A stretch of DNA of 64,000 nt from Bacillota bacterium (GTDB lineage: Bacteria > Bacillota > Clostridia > DSM-8532): NCBI GenBank assembly GCA_023415825.1, contig JAEZJF010000025.1:88203-152202 (forward strand), read 5' to 3'. The notes under the pieces were generated by a model, which saw only the letters and a program-made list of their open reading frames with translations, was not told where the DNA came from and ran no database searches. Every line of letters starts with the position of its first letter. Within the stretch, counting starts at the first letter, position 1. The position numbers and the translations under genes were made by a program. Shown in pieces: positions 8,456-17,017 of the stretch.

Positions 8456-10099
8456 CTAGTCAATTTTTCTGAACATCGCTAAATCAAGATTACACCAATC
8501 ATTTGCACCTGCAACAGTATATATGCCAATCTCGCAAGTATTGTTTGTAACCTTTATTTCATCAATGGTAAAGCGATTCCAGTTGATGTCGCTTGTGCTA
8601 ATGGTTTTTGTTAGTTCTGAACCTCCGTAGTTTTTAGCGTAAAGCCGTAACGTACTCTGAGCGCCATTGGTCATAGCCCATACACTGAAGGTATAGGTAC
8701 CGTTCTCGAGTCCGGTGAAGGTTTTGTAGACTGAACAGCTATAACTGCTACTATCCCAGAAGGTGAGCTTATAGGAACCATCAAATGCGTTGGTGCTCTC
8801 GGTCTTAACGATTTGAGCACTTGAATTGCTCTTCCATACAGTCCAACCGGTTGGCGTGCTGGTATACCCATCCGATTCAAAGCTTGGGTTGGTCAGTAAA
8901 TTGGATTTTGGCTGGTTCAAAAGCTTCATTGAAGATAGGGCATTTCCGCTGAAGTCAAACAGCGTTAAGTTATCCCATGTGTTGGTTGGTGTCACCGAAT
9001 CATTGGCATAAAGAACTCCGGCCGGAGTACCCCAAACCGCTCCGGGTACAGGCAGCCATGTCGGCTCCCAGTAAAAATAGCCCAGTCCTCGTTTATTGGC
9101 GACATTCAAAATGATGGTTTCCAAGTCATTAATAAAATCAAACTGCCCTTGTGGGGTTGCGGGATATCCGCCAATTTGCTCGTCACCGCTGATAAAAACG
9201 TTACCTGCACCGTCCCCGTCTTGTAAGGTATGAGCATAAGCGGTTTCAACGATTACCACGTCCTTATTATAGCGCTTGCTGATGTCGTTGAGGTTATATT
9301 CCAAGCCTTCCATTGTGCCATGCCACATGGGATAGTAGGACAAACCGATAATGTCAAAATTCAGGTTAGGCGCGAGTTCAAGGACTTTGCCGAACCACCA
9401 GGTATAGAGCTGATTATTGCCGCCGTGGTCCAGATGCAGAATAATTTTTGTACTTGCCGCATTGGAAGCTCTCACACCGGAAATCGCACTTTGAAGAAGC
9501 TCCACAAGCTTTGTGAAATCTTCATTTCCTCCCCCGACCTTGCCGTCATTATGCAGTATTCCCGTGGGAATTTCATTACCCACCTGAACCATCTCGGGAG
9601 TAACACCCTGTGACACAAAGTCGTTCAAGGTATTTTTCATATAATTGTAGACTGTTGTTTTTAAAGAGGAATAGGATAAGTTGGCCCAGGCCTTTGGCTT
9701 AATTTGCTTCGCGGGGTCGGTCCACCAGTCGCTCAGGTGAAAATTAATTAAAACTTTCATACCCAGTGCTTTAGCTCTTTTTGCTAGAGCAAGAGTTGTA
9801 TTAAAATCATTAGTACCGCCTCCGTAGCTGTTTCCCTGCGCATCATACGGATTAACCCACAGCTTCAGCCGTACATAATTCGCACCTTGATCACGTAGAA
9901 TCCTCAGTGCGTCACCCTGAACACCATTATAATAGTATTTACCTCCTAGGCCTTCAACCATGCCGAGCATCGATACGTCGACACCTCTGATAAAATCGGA
10001 GTCTCCAGAACGAGCTGCAGATGTCATCAGGCTGCTCATAGGCAGGATTGCAGTAATTAACAAAATACAAATCACTCTTTTAATCCATTTTCTAAACAT
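8456..10099 (-). CDS. Secreted arabinogalactan endo-beta-1,4-galactanase, GH53 with C-terminal CBM61
   Basis: The 547-residue precursor has a signal peptide over residues 1-28 ending at TSAA. The GH53 domain covers about 35-395, with RGVDVSMLG at the first strand, acid/base Glu176 in VGNEIPTG and nucleophile Glu285 in VIVETAYAH. A galactan-binding CBM61 (LLTNPSFESDG to the end) occupies about 403-547. The enzyme should cut beta-1,4-galactan side chains of pectin outside the cell. It follows the permease gene by 192 bp, a gap filled by a hairpin-ended element. It has a cytoplasmic-looking GH53 paralogue at 13442-14515. Confidence 0.95.
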   Translation of the reverse strand: MFRKWIKRVICILLITAILPMSSLMTSAARSGDSDFIRGVDVSMLGMVEGLGGKYYYNGVQGDALRILRDQGANYVRLKLWVNPYDAQGNSYGGGTNDFNTTLALAKRAKALGMKVLINFHLSDWWTDPAKQIKPKAWANLSYSSLKTTVYNYMKNTLNDFVSQGVTPEMVQVGNEIPTGILHNDGKVGGGNEDFTKLVELLQSAISGVRASNAASTKIILHLDHGGNNQLYTWWFGKVLELAPNLNFDIIGLSYYPMWHGTMEGLEYNLNDISKRYNKDVVIVETAYAHTLQDGDGAGNVFISGDEQIGGYPATPQGQFDFINDLETIILNVANKRGLGYFYWEPTWLPVPGAVWGTPAGVLYANDSVTPTNTWDNLTLFDFSGNALSSMKLLNQPKSNLLTNPSFESDGYTSTPTGWTVWKSNSSAQIVKTESTNAFDGSYKLTFWDSSSYSCSVYKTFTGLENGTYTFSVWAMTNGAQSTLRLYAKNYGGSELTKTISTSDINWNRFTIDEIKVTNNTCEIGIYTVAGANDWCNLDLAMFRKID

Positions 10100-10167
10100 A
10101 ATAAACCTCCTCTTCTATCCTTCAATGTTTCACTGCATAGACCATGGTGCAATCTTTATGCTCACAA

Positions 10168-10280
10168 AAAAATACTAAACAACGATTGCCGTTGACAAGA
10201 AATCAAGAACGGAAGAGATCACTTTTTCACCTATAAGGATGGCATCTTTCTGACAATGGAAATGATGGTTTAGTATTTTT
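10168..10280. ncRNA. Candidate structured element B between permease and secreted galactanase
   Basis: A perfect 13-bp inverted repeat (AAAAATACTAAAC / GTTTAGTATTTTT) closes a 113-bp element. Read on the plus strand it contains CAAGAACGGAAGAG, identical to the core of element A. In the minus-strand transcript the second arm is followed by a run of T, so partial transcription termination before the galactanase gene is possible. The closing stems of A and B differ in sequence but both pair perfectly, which points to conserved structure. Confidence 0.45.
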
Positions 10281-10291
10281 GATGACCAAGA

Positions 10292-11119
10292 TTAATCCTT
10301 AATTCCGGTAGCCGCTAAACCATTTTGAATAAAACGCTGCATGAACATGAACATGATCATGATGGGTAATGAGGAGAGAACCGCTGCCGCTGCAAACAAA
10401 GTCCATTTTGCTGCAAATTGATTTGTAATAAAGGTTTGAAGCCCAACCGCTAAAGTATGATTTGCAGGGGTATTTAGAAAGATAGACGAAAGAACATACT
10501 CACTGTATGAAGCAATAAATGAAAAAACAAATATCACCGCTAACTGTGGTTTTGCTAAGGGTAAAATGATTCTGAAAAAAACTACGAAATGGCTTGCACC
10601 AGCCACAAAGGCCGCTTCATCAAGCTCCTTCGGTATGGTATCAATATAGGATTTCAGCAGCCAAATATTATAGGCACTCCCACCCGCTAAAACCAATATT
10701 AATGCCAATAGACTGTCCGACAGGCCAAAACGATAAATAATAATATAATAGCCTGCAACAGCCATCGTGCTGGGGAATACCTGAAGTACTAGCAAAGTTA
10801 ACAATCCATTTTTTCGCCCAGGGAATCGCATCCTTGAAAAAGCATATGCAGAGGTACTTGTTAAACACAGCTGTATGATGGACACACATAGACATAGCTT
10901 AAGGGAATTACGCACCCAGCTCAGAAAGTTAGTCTCTTCGAATAAATCCTTATAGTTTTGAAAGCTTAAAGCCTTCGGAAAAAGTGTTGAACGAAAAAAG
11001 CTCTGTCCTTCCGAAAAAGAAGCCATTAAAATCCAGCTTGCCGGAAATAATGTAAAAACTATGACAATCCATATCACCAGCCGACTAGCCCACAAACCCG
11101 CTCTTTGCGTTCGTTTCAT
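10292..11119 (-). CDS. Sugar ABC transporter permease, MalG-like
   Basis: The ATG at 11119 follows GGGGAGGT at good spacing and is preferred over the start 24 bases upstream. The 275-residue protein has six hydrophobic segments and the cytoplasmic EAA loop, DEAAFVAGASHFVVFFRIILPLAKP, that docks the ATPase. It pairs with the MalF-like permease and lipoprotein encoded just upstream. No ATPase gene lies in the locus, so a shared MsmX-type ATPase is likely. The cargo is probably galacto-oligosaccharides released by the GH53 enzymes. Confidence 0.92.
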   Translation of the reverse strand: MKRTQRAGLWASRLVIWIVIVFTLFPASWILMASFSEGQSFFRSTLFPKALSFQNYKDLFEETNFLSWVRNSLKLCLCVSIIQLCLTSTSAYAFSRMRFPGRKNGLLTLLVLQVFPSTMAVAGYYIIIYRFGLSDSLLALILVLAGGSAYNIWLLKSYIDTIPKELDEAAFVAGASHFVVFFRIILPLAKPQLAVIFVFSFIASYSEYVLSSIFLNTPANHTLAVGLQTFITNQFAAKWTLFAAAAVLSSLPIMIMFMFMQRFIQNGLAATGIKD

Positions 11120-11158
11120 ACTAACCTCCCCGCCGCTCATCACTCAGTTCCTCCGTTA

Positions 11159-12082
11159 TTATTCATAATCGGAGCGTTCCTTAAATGCGCCAGAAAGCTT
11201 GAGATTAATCAACGTCAAGGTTCCAACTATTATAAATATAAAGACGCTGAGTGTTGCCGACAAATCATATCGGTTGGACCAGGTTGTCATTTTGTAAACC
11301 GTACTTGCTAAGATATCCGTACTGCCCGCAAACTGTGAACCTACCCTGGCAGGCCCGCCCTGTGTAATCATATAGATGTTTCCGAAATTATTAAAATTAG
11401 CAGCAAAAGAAGCAACGACTAGAGGAATGCTCACTTTGACGAGCATTGGAAGTGTAATTTTCTTGGTCATATACCAAGCGGATGCGCCTTCTACCTTTGC
11501 TACTTCGTAAAATGATGGTGGAATGGATTGAAGTCCGCCAAGACAGACATTCATCATATACGGAAAACCAAGCCACACATTGACGATAATGATACCCACT
11601 CTTGCCCAAAAGGCATTGGTCATCCAAGGAACCCCCGATGAAATGCCAAATAAGCTGAGTAAATTGTTAATACCGCCATATTGTTCATTCAACAAGCCTT
11701 GCCAAGAAAGTATTGCTATGGTTGCGGGCAGTGCCCAAGGTATAATCAGAACCGAACGATAAATCTTCGCTTCCTTCATCAACGGGTTGTTTAACAGTAT
11801 GGCGAGCCCCATTCCTACAAAATAGGACAAGAGCGTACTCAGTGTCGCAAAGCTCAGCGTCCAACCAAGTACAGAAAAAAACACGTTTTTAATGCTGCCC
11901 CGTAATATAGTGTCATAGTTTTTAAGTCCAATAACATCAAAGCTTTCCAGGTGATACATGTTGTAATTAGTAAAAGAAAGAAATACTGTATAGATCATAG
12001 GAAGGCAAGTCAGCAATAATATTGAAATAAGAGCCGGTAATAAGAAACCATATGCAATTATATTGTTCTTACTTCTTCTCAT
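11159..12082 (-). CDS. Sugar ABC transporter permease, MalF-like
   Basis: Start ATG at 12082 is chosen because AGGAG lies 7 bases before it. The 307-residue protein has an N-terminal helix, a long extracytoplasmic stretch and the EAA loop YEVAKVEGASAWYMTKKITLPML in the second half. It forms the membrane channel with the MalG-like protein encoded downstream. Its start lies 37 bases beyond the binding-protein stop, within the same operon. Confidence 0.92.
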   Translation of the reverse strand: MRRSKNNIIAYGFLLPALISILLLTCLPMIYTVFLSFTNYNMYHLESFDVIGLKNYDTILRGSIKNVFFSVLGWTLSFATLSTLLSYFVGMGLAILLNNPLMKEAKIYRSVLIIPWALPATIAILSWQGLLNEQYGGINNLLSLFGISSGVPWMTNAFWARVGIIIVNVWLGFPYMMNVCLGGLQSIPPSFYEVAKVEGASAWYMTKKITLPMLVKVSIPLVVASFAANFNNFGNIYMITQGGPARVGSQFAGSTDILASTVYKMTTWSNRYDLSATLSVFIFIIVGTLTLINLKLSGAFKERSDYE

Positions 12083-12118
12083 CAATATATCTCCTAACCG
12101 GCTCATCTTGCTTCACTT

Positions 12119-13366
12119 CTACTTGCCTGAATGCATAAGATCAATGGCTTCTTTGAATTGTGTTTCAATATGTTTGGCTGCTTCCTCTGGTGTAATTTTT
12201 CCGCCAAACATGAGACGCATATTATTGGAATAAGGTTCCCATAAATGCCCTAATTCCGGAACCGAAGGAAGGGGTTCTCCGTTCGCTATTTGATTCATGA
12301 AGCCTTTGGTCGTTTCATCGATTTTGATTTGCTGCTGTACGCTTAAACGAGCAGGGATTCTCGCGCCTACCTCATACATTTCTACAGCTGCTTCATCCAT
12401 CAAATATTTGTAGAAATCCCAAACAGCGTCACTTTTTTTCGTTTTAGAGCTAACAAAGCCTACCTGTGTTCCTACGGGTGTGGCAAAAGGCTTACCATTC
12501 AATGTAGGCATTTCAGCAACCGCAAAATTAACTCCTGCTGCTTTAAATGCGTCAACATCCCAAGGTCCGCCGATATAGAAGGCTGTTTCTCCGCTTTCAA
12601 AGGCACTTCGTGCTATATCAAAAGTAATATCCGCCGTTATGAAACCCTCTTCCACCATCTTTTGGATATAACCATACCCTTTAATGGCACCCTCATTTCC
12701 TAACCCTATATTCTCTATATCGTACTTATTATTCTCCCATTTAAATATGTAGCTATCAAATGCTCCAATAAAGCCTAAATCATAATAGATACTTGTGGCA
12801 TCGAATTTAATACCACCGCTTGTTTTTGCGGTCTTCAGCAAATCATCCCAAGTTGCAGGCGGCGATTTAACCTTATCAGTATTATAGAATAATGTGATGG
12901 TTTCTACAGCAATTGGAACGCCATGACGTTTTCCGTCAACATAACTTGCTTGAACCGATGCATTGGTAAACTCGCTGTCCTTGTAGAAATCATTCGGTAC
13001 TTCGGCCACTAAGCCAGCGGTTACAAAGCTGGCCAGCTGGTCATTGGCAATACCAAATATACCATCCGGACCATCGGCATTATTTGTTGCTTGCGCAAAC
13101 TGCTGCAGCTCAATACTCGTGTTAATAACTTGAGCCTTGTTGCCGGTCTTTTCAGCCCATTTATCTGCATGTTTTTGCAGCATTTCAGCCTCTACCATGA
13201 AATTTGTCCATATCGTAATTGATACGCTTTCTTTTGTTGTTTGGCTTGGGCTTTCAGATGTTGCCGCAGGTGTTGTAGTCCCGGATGTTGCAGGTGCATT
13301 ATTACACCCAGTGAATGCAATACAAATCAGTACACATGCAAGTAAAACACTTAATAGCTTTTTCAT
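12119..13366 (-). CDS. Extracellular sugar-binding lipoprotein of the ABC importer
   Basis: The 415-residue protein starts with a lipoprotein signal whose lipobox is FTGC at residues 17-20. A Ser/Thr/Pro linker follows, then a MalE-type solute-binding fold (SVSITIWTNF, GPWDVDAFKAAGVNFAVAEMP). It should deliver oligosaccharides to the two permeases encoded directly downstream. The ribosome binding site is a perfect GGAGG. The gene follows the cytoplasmic GH53 gene by 75 bases. Confidence 0.93.
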   Translation of the reverse strand: MKKLLSVLLACVLICIAFTGCNNAPATSGTTTPAATSESPSQTTKESVSITIWTNFMVEAEMLQKHADKWAEKTGNKAQVINTSIELQQFAQATNNADGPDGIFGIANDQLASFVTAGLVAEVPNDFYKDSEFTNASVQASYVDGKRHGVPIAVETITLFYNTDKVKSPPATWDDLLKTAKTSGGIKFDATSIYYDLGFIGAFDSYIFKWENNKYDIENIGLGNEGAIKGYGYIQKMVEEGFITADITFDIARSAFESGETAFYIGGPWDVDAFKAAGVNFAVAEMPTLNGKPFATPVGTQVGFVSSKTKKSDAVWDFYKYLMDEAAVEMYEVGARIPARLSVQQQIKIDETTKGFMNQIANGEPLPSVPELGHLWEPYSNNMRLMFGGKITPEEAAKHIETQFKEAIDLMHSGK

Positions 13367-13441
13367 TTCTGATCCTCCTTCTATTACCTTTCTTTCCCCA
13401 GTTATTAAAAGAGAATGACTTCAAAACAAATCGGCCTGCGG

Positions 13442-14515
13442 TCAAAAATCCCTTATGACATCAAGTGCAGGTAATGCATAGCCATTGAAATCAAACAAGG
13501 CAAGGTTTGCCCATGTATTACCTGGAACACCCTCTTTGTTTAGAAATTTCCTGCCAACCTCCGTTGTCCAGCTCGCCTGCCTGATATTTATCCAGGTAGG
13601 CTCCCAGTAAAAAAATCCAATACCCCTGTTGTTGTCAACTGATTTTATGGCATTCATCAAATCTAGCATAAACTTGCACTGACCCTCTGTATCAGCGCTA
13701 TACGGCACTGTTTTTGCATGTTCATCTGTAAATATCATGATATCACTTTTAATTTGTTGAGTTGTAAAGGGAAAGGCTGTTTCTACAACCATTACGTCCT
13801 TATTATAACGTGAAGAAATATCATTCATATTGTAAATAAGCTCATCTAATGTTCCGTGCCAAAATGGATAATAGGAAAGTCCGATTATATCAAAGCCTAA
13901 ATCCGCGGATGAGATCTTATCAAACCATTTTCTATACAACTGATTGTCTCCGCCTCTATCCAGATGTATTACAGTTTTAATGTTTGGATCAAAGTCTTTT
14001 ACCGCTTTAATGCCGGCTGATAGCAATTTAATCATTGCTTTGCTATTGTCAAATTTTCCATCAGGCCACAGAAAACCATTCGTTATTTCATTGCCGATTT
14101 GCACCATATCAGGTAATACACCATTATTGGCTAAATCTATGATCATTTCTAGCGTATAGTCATATACGGCGTTCTCTAGAGCTTTCCCAGATAAATCCTT
14201 CCAGCTCTTCGGTTTAGTCTGTTTTTCAGGATCTGCCCAAAAATCGCTATAATGCAAATCAAGTAAAAACTGCATATTATTCTGCTTTGCCCTTTTAGCA
14301 AGATATATCGTTGTTGGTAAGTCGTTTGTGCCACCACCATAGGGTCTGTTTTCTTCATCATATGGGTTGCACCAAAGCCTCAAACGGACTGCATTTGTGC
14401 TAAAATCCTTCAGTATTTTAATTGCATCTTCTTCTTTACCACAATGATAGTATTTAGCACCCATCTGCTCAATTTCTCTATGTATAGAAATATCCATGCC
14501 TTTTATAAACGTCAT
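13442..14515 (-). CDS. GH53 galactanase without signal peptide, probably cytoplasmic
   Basis: The 357-residue protein is a bare GH53 catalytic domain. It starts at FIKGMDIS, has acid/base Glu143 in VQIGNEITNG and nucleophile Glu245 in VMVVETAFPF, and ends right after the barrel. It lacks a secretion signal and binding module, unlike the paralogue at 8456-10099. It probably cleaves imported galacto-oligosaccharides. It is the first gene of the operon, behind two operator-like sites. Confidence 0.93.
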   Translation of the reverse strand: MTFIKGMDISIHREIEQMGAKYYHCGKEEDAIKILKDFSTNAVRLRLWCNPYDEENRPYGGGTNDLPTTIYLAKRAKQNNMQFLLDLHYSDFWADPEKQTKPKSWKDLSGKALENAVYDYTLEMIIDLANNGVLPDMVQIGNEITNGFLWPDGKFDNSKAMIKLLSAGIKAVKDFDPNIKTVIHLDRGGDNQLYRKWFDKISSADLGFDIIGLSYYPFWHGTLDELIYNMNDISSRYNKDVMVVETAFPFTTQQIKSDIMIFTDEHAKTVPYSADTEGQCKFMLDLMNAIKSVDNNRGIGFFYWEPTWINIRQASWTTEVGRKFLNKEGVPGNTWANLALFDFNGYALPALDVIRDF

Positions 14516-14528
14516 GCATCTCCATCCT

Positions 14529-14546
14529 TTAAGTAAATTATTTATC
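14529..14546. promoter_or_regulatory. Operator-like site 1 of the galactan operon
   Basis: TTAAGTAAATTATTTATC matches the site upstream of the LacI gene in its TTAAGTAAA half and the centre. It lies between promoter and start codon, a position suited to repression. Confidence 0.55.
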
Positions 14547-14554
14547 TTTTTTAT

Positions 14555-14572
14555 GGTAAATTGTTTACTTAA
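14555..14572. promoter_or_regulatory. Operator-like site 2 of the galactan operon
   Basis: Read on the minus strand this is TTAAGTAAACAATTTACC, in inverted orientation to site 1 and 26 bp from it. It lies next to the weak -10 region of the candidate promoter. Confidence 0.55.
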
Positions 14573-14576
14573 GTTT

Positions 14577-14605
14577 AGGCTAACATGTACATTTCATTTT
14601 GTCAA
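14577..14605 (-). promoter_or_regulatory. Candidate promoter of the galactan operon
   Basis: A perfect -35 TTGACA is at 14600-14605 on the minus strand. Seventeen bases on, TAGCCT is a poor -10 box, which would suit a promoter needing activation, or the true -10 lies elsewhere. Confidence 0.4.
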
Positions 14606-14761
14606 GTATTACTTACCATTTTATCGAGAGAGTTAAAGTCCACGAGCGTAAAGAAGCGGAGAACATGCTGGATGACGACAAAGGCAGACAGCTGAATTTG
14701 CTGTCTGCCCTCCCTAATCTCCCACGATTCATATCATGCTTCTATGGGAACGAACCTATTT

Positions 14762-16213
14762 TTAAATTTTAAGGCTAAACCAAAACATACTGCCCTCATT
14801 GAGCTTGGATGAAACACCATATTCACCGCCATGTAGTTCAATGATGGATTTAACAATGGAAAGACCCAGTCCTGTGCCTGTTACAGCCCGTTTATGGAAT
14901 TTATCGCCTTTATAATACCTATCCCAAATATAGGGTAAATCTTCTTCTGCTATTCCTTCACCACTGTCAAGGACTTCGATTTTTACTGTGCCGGCTGTGA
15001 CGATCTGCCTTACTATAACCGTTTTATCCTCGCCCGTGTAATTGATTGCATTTATCAATAGATTGTAAAACGCCTGAGTTATTTTGGGTTCATCGGCTGT
15101 TATATTAAGCTCCTTATCATATATAAATTTGATGCTGTAGCCATCTCTTTTTAAGAGTTCATTCATGGCATCCACAATGCTTTTGATACTGCCTGTAAAA
15201 TCAAAGCTTTGGGGATGAATGCTTTGCAAGCCCGATTGGAGCTTGGAAAGATCCAAGGCATCATTAACAAGAGTAGTGAGCCTCTTTGTTTCATCAACAA
15301 TAATTTGTGCGTTCTCCGGATTGTTTTCATCGGGAAGATCACGCATAGCCTCTGCATACCCGGAAATCAGTGTAAGCGGTGTTCTAAGGTCGTGCGATAC
15401 ATTTGCTATGAGCTCTTTCCTTAAATGATCCACTTTTGAAAGCTCCTTTGCCGTAAAATTCAAGGTATCGGAGAGCTCGGCAATTTCCTTGTAGCCTGTG
15501 GCCGAGAATTCAGTCTCATATTTCCCCTTTGCAAGAATTTTTGCAGCTTCATTTAGCTTCTCAATAGGCTTGGATACTCTTTTGGCAATGACAATGGCAA
15601 GGAGGATAGAAAACACTAGCATAAATCCGGTAATCACATAAAGCTCTATACGGATTGTTGTTACTGTTGAGCTCACAGGTGAGATTACCGAGTTAAGAAA
15701 AACAAACATCTTTTTGCCTTCATTATTTGCAACGATTTTAGTTAGTATAATGGACTCCTGCATACCTGTATCAGGCGGAGGCACTCTTCCGATAAATTTC
15801 TTATCATTATATCTCTCGTTTTTAAAATTATCCCGATTAAAATGCTCTAAAAGCTCACCACCCAAATCCTGTGTCTTCATAATCAATTGAATTTTTTCAA
15901 ACGGAGGCATTTTATGCAGGATGCAGTCCCACAAAACATCGGAGGAATAAAGCTGTTCCCCTGTTTCAGATAAAATCTCAATACACATATCGTTGTTAAT
16001 GGAAAGACGGCTGACAAGCTCGCCTAAGTCTTCGCTGTCTATGTTTTTTTGAATAGTATTACCACTTGTTTTTATCTCGTTTATCTTAATCGCTTTATAG
16101 AAATCATCCAAAAAAACAACCTGAAAGAGCCAAAGCAATATCAGAAGAATCCCGCAAAATCCAATTAAGTAAAGAAATATCTTCCATTTTATACTGATGT
16201 TTTTCATATTCAT
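14762..16213 (-). CDS. Sensor histidine kinase of a two-component system
   Basis: The 483-residue protein has a first transmembrane helix at 11-34 and an extracytoplasmic sensor domain of about 155 residues. A second helix lies at 191-211, then a HAMP linker, the HisKA domain with phosphorylated His274 in NVSHDLRTPL, and an HATPase domain (LLINAINYT, DSGEGIAEEDL, GTGLGLSIVK). Its first ATG overlaps the regulator stop codon (ATGA); a second ATG two codons on has better spacing. The signal is unknown. It is co-transcribed with the response regulator, and the HtrA gene lies immediately upstream. Confidence 0.95.
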   Translation of the reverse strand: MNMKNISIKWKIFLYLIGFCGILLILLWLFQVVFLDDFYKAIKINEIKTSGNTIQKNIDSEDLGELVSRLSINNDMCIEILSETGEQLYSSDVLWDCILHKMPPFEKIQLIMKTQDLGGELLEHFNRDNFKNERYNDKKFIGRVPPPDTGMQESIILTKIVANNEGKKMFVFLNSVISPVSSTVTTIRIELYVITGFMLVFSILLAIVIAKRVSKPIEKLNEAAKILAKGKYETEFSATGYKEIAELSDTLNFTAKELSKVDHLRKELIANVSHDLRTPLTLISGYAEAMRDLPDENNPENAQIIVDETKRLTTLVNDALDLSKLQSGLQSIHPQSFDFTGSIKSIVDAMNELLKRDGYSIKFIYDKELNITADEPKITQAFYNLLINAINYTGEDKTVIVRQIVTAGTVKIEVLDSGEGIAEEDLPYIWDRYYKGDKFHKRAVTGTGLGLSIVKSIIELHGGEYGVSSKLNEGSMFWFSLKI

Positions 16214-16881
16214 TCCTCAAACCGGTAGCCAACGCCGCGCAAGGTCGTGATGAGGGAGGCATAATCCCCCAGTGACTTTCTTAGGAGCTTTATATGGGTA
16301 TCGAGTGTTCTGTCATCACCATAGAAATCATATCCCCACACTTCATTAATTAGATTCTCACGTGTCAAAGCCCTATTTCTGTTCTTGATTAAGTAGAAAA
16401 GCAGATCATACTCCTTTGGAGACATCTCCACATTTTGACCGTCTATCAGTATTTTACGGGCGGTGAAATCGGCAGTCAGGCCATCCTTTACAAACAGCTC
16501 ATGCTTTTCGCCCTTATAGCCCCCACTTCGTTTCATAATGGCGTCGATACGCATCATTAATTCCTTTGGCGAAAAGGGCTTTACAACATAATCGTCTATA
16601 CCCAGTTCAAAACCATGAATTTTATCATATTCCTCGCCCCTGGCAGAGAGCATTAAAACAGGGACATCATGTGTTTTTCTAATTTCCTTTACAGCAGAAA
16701 AGCCATCCAGCTCAGGCATCATAATATCCATGATGATAAAATCAAACTGCTGTTTTTTACAAAGATCAACGGCTTCCATACCGTTTGCGGCCTCAATAAC
16801 AGCATGTCCTTCAAAAAGCGCATATTTCTTTATAAGTGCCCTGATTTTTTCTTCGTCATCTGCTATGAGTAATTTATACAT
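16210..16881 (-). CDS. OmpR/PhoB-family response regulator
   Basis: The 223-residue protein has a receiver domain with acidic residues Asp8-Asp9, phospho-acceptor Asp52 in IIMDIMMPELDG and the conserved Lys in VVKPFSPKEL. A winged-helix DNA-binding domain ends in LRGVGYRFEE. It overlaps the kinase gene by four bases. The closely packed HtrA-like protease gene upstream suggests an envelope-stress type response, by inference. Confidence 0.96.
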   Translation of the reverse strand: MYKLLIADDEEKIRALIKKYALFEGHAVIEAANGMEAVDLCKKQQFDFIIMDIMMPELDGFSAVKEIRKTHDVPVLMLSARGEEYDKIHGFELGIDDYVVKPFSPKELMMRIDAIMKRSGGYKGEKHELFVKDGLTADFTARKILIDGQNVEMSPKEYDLLFYLIKNRNRALTRENLINEVWGYDFYGDDRTLDTHIKLLRKSLGDYASLITTLRGVGYRFEE

Positions 16882-16945
16882 CGCCTACACTCCTTTGCTT
16901 TATTATACCTCTTTTCATCATCAAGGGATCTCTAAACAAACGGTA

Positions 16946-16984
16946 TTTGCCCATACAAGATTCCACTAAGCTTGCATGGGCAAA
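16946..16984 (-). terminator. Hairpin terminator after the HtrA-like gene
   Basis: TTTGCCCAT-CAAG pairs with CTTG-ATGGGCAAA around a 9-11 base loop. It lies 34 bases past the protease stop codon. It lacks a strong T run, so termination may be partial. Confidence 0.55.
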
Positions 16985-17017
16985 GTATAACCAATATTCT
17001 TTTTTACCTTAATGCGT

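Noticed and set aside
8282..10280. Elements A and B as transposon-like MITEs
   Set aside because: Their terminal repeats differ in sequence and no target-site duplication was found; structured element is preferred, though a DNA repeat is not excluded.
13137..13418. Plus-strand frames opposite transporter and protease genes
   Set aside because: They mirror well-supported minus-strand genes and lack starts with ribosome binding sites.
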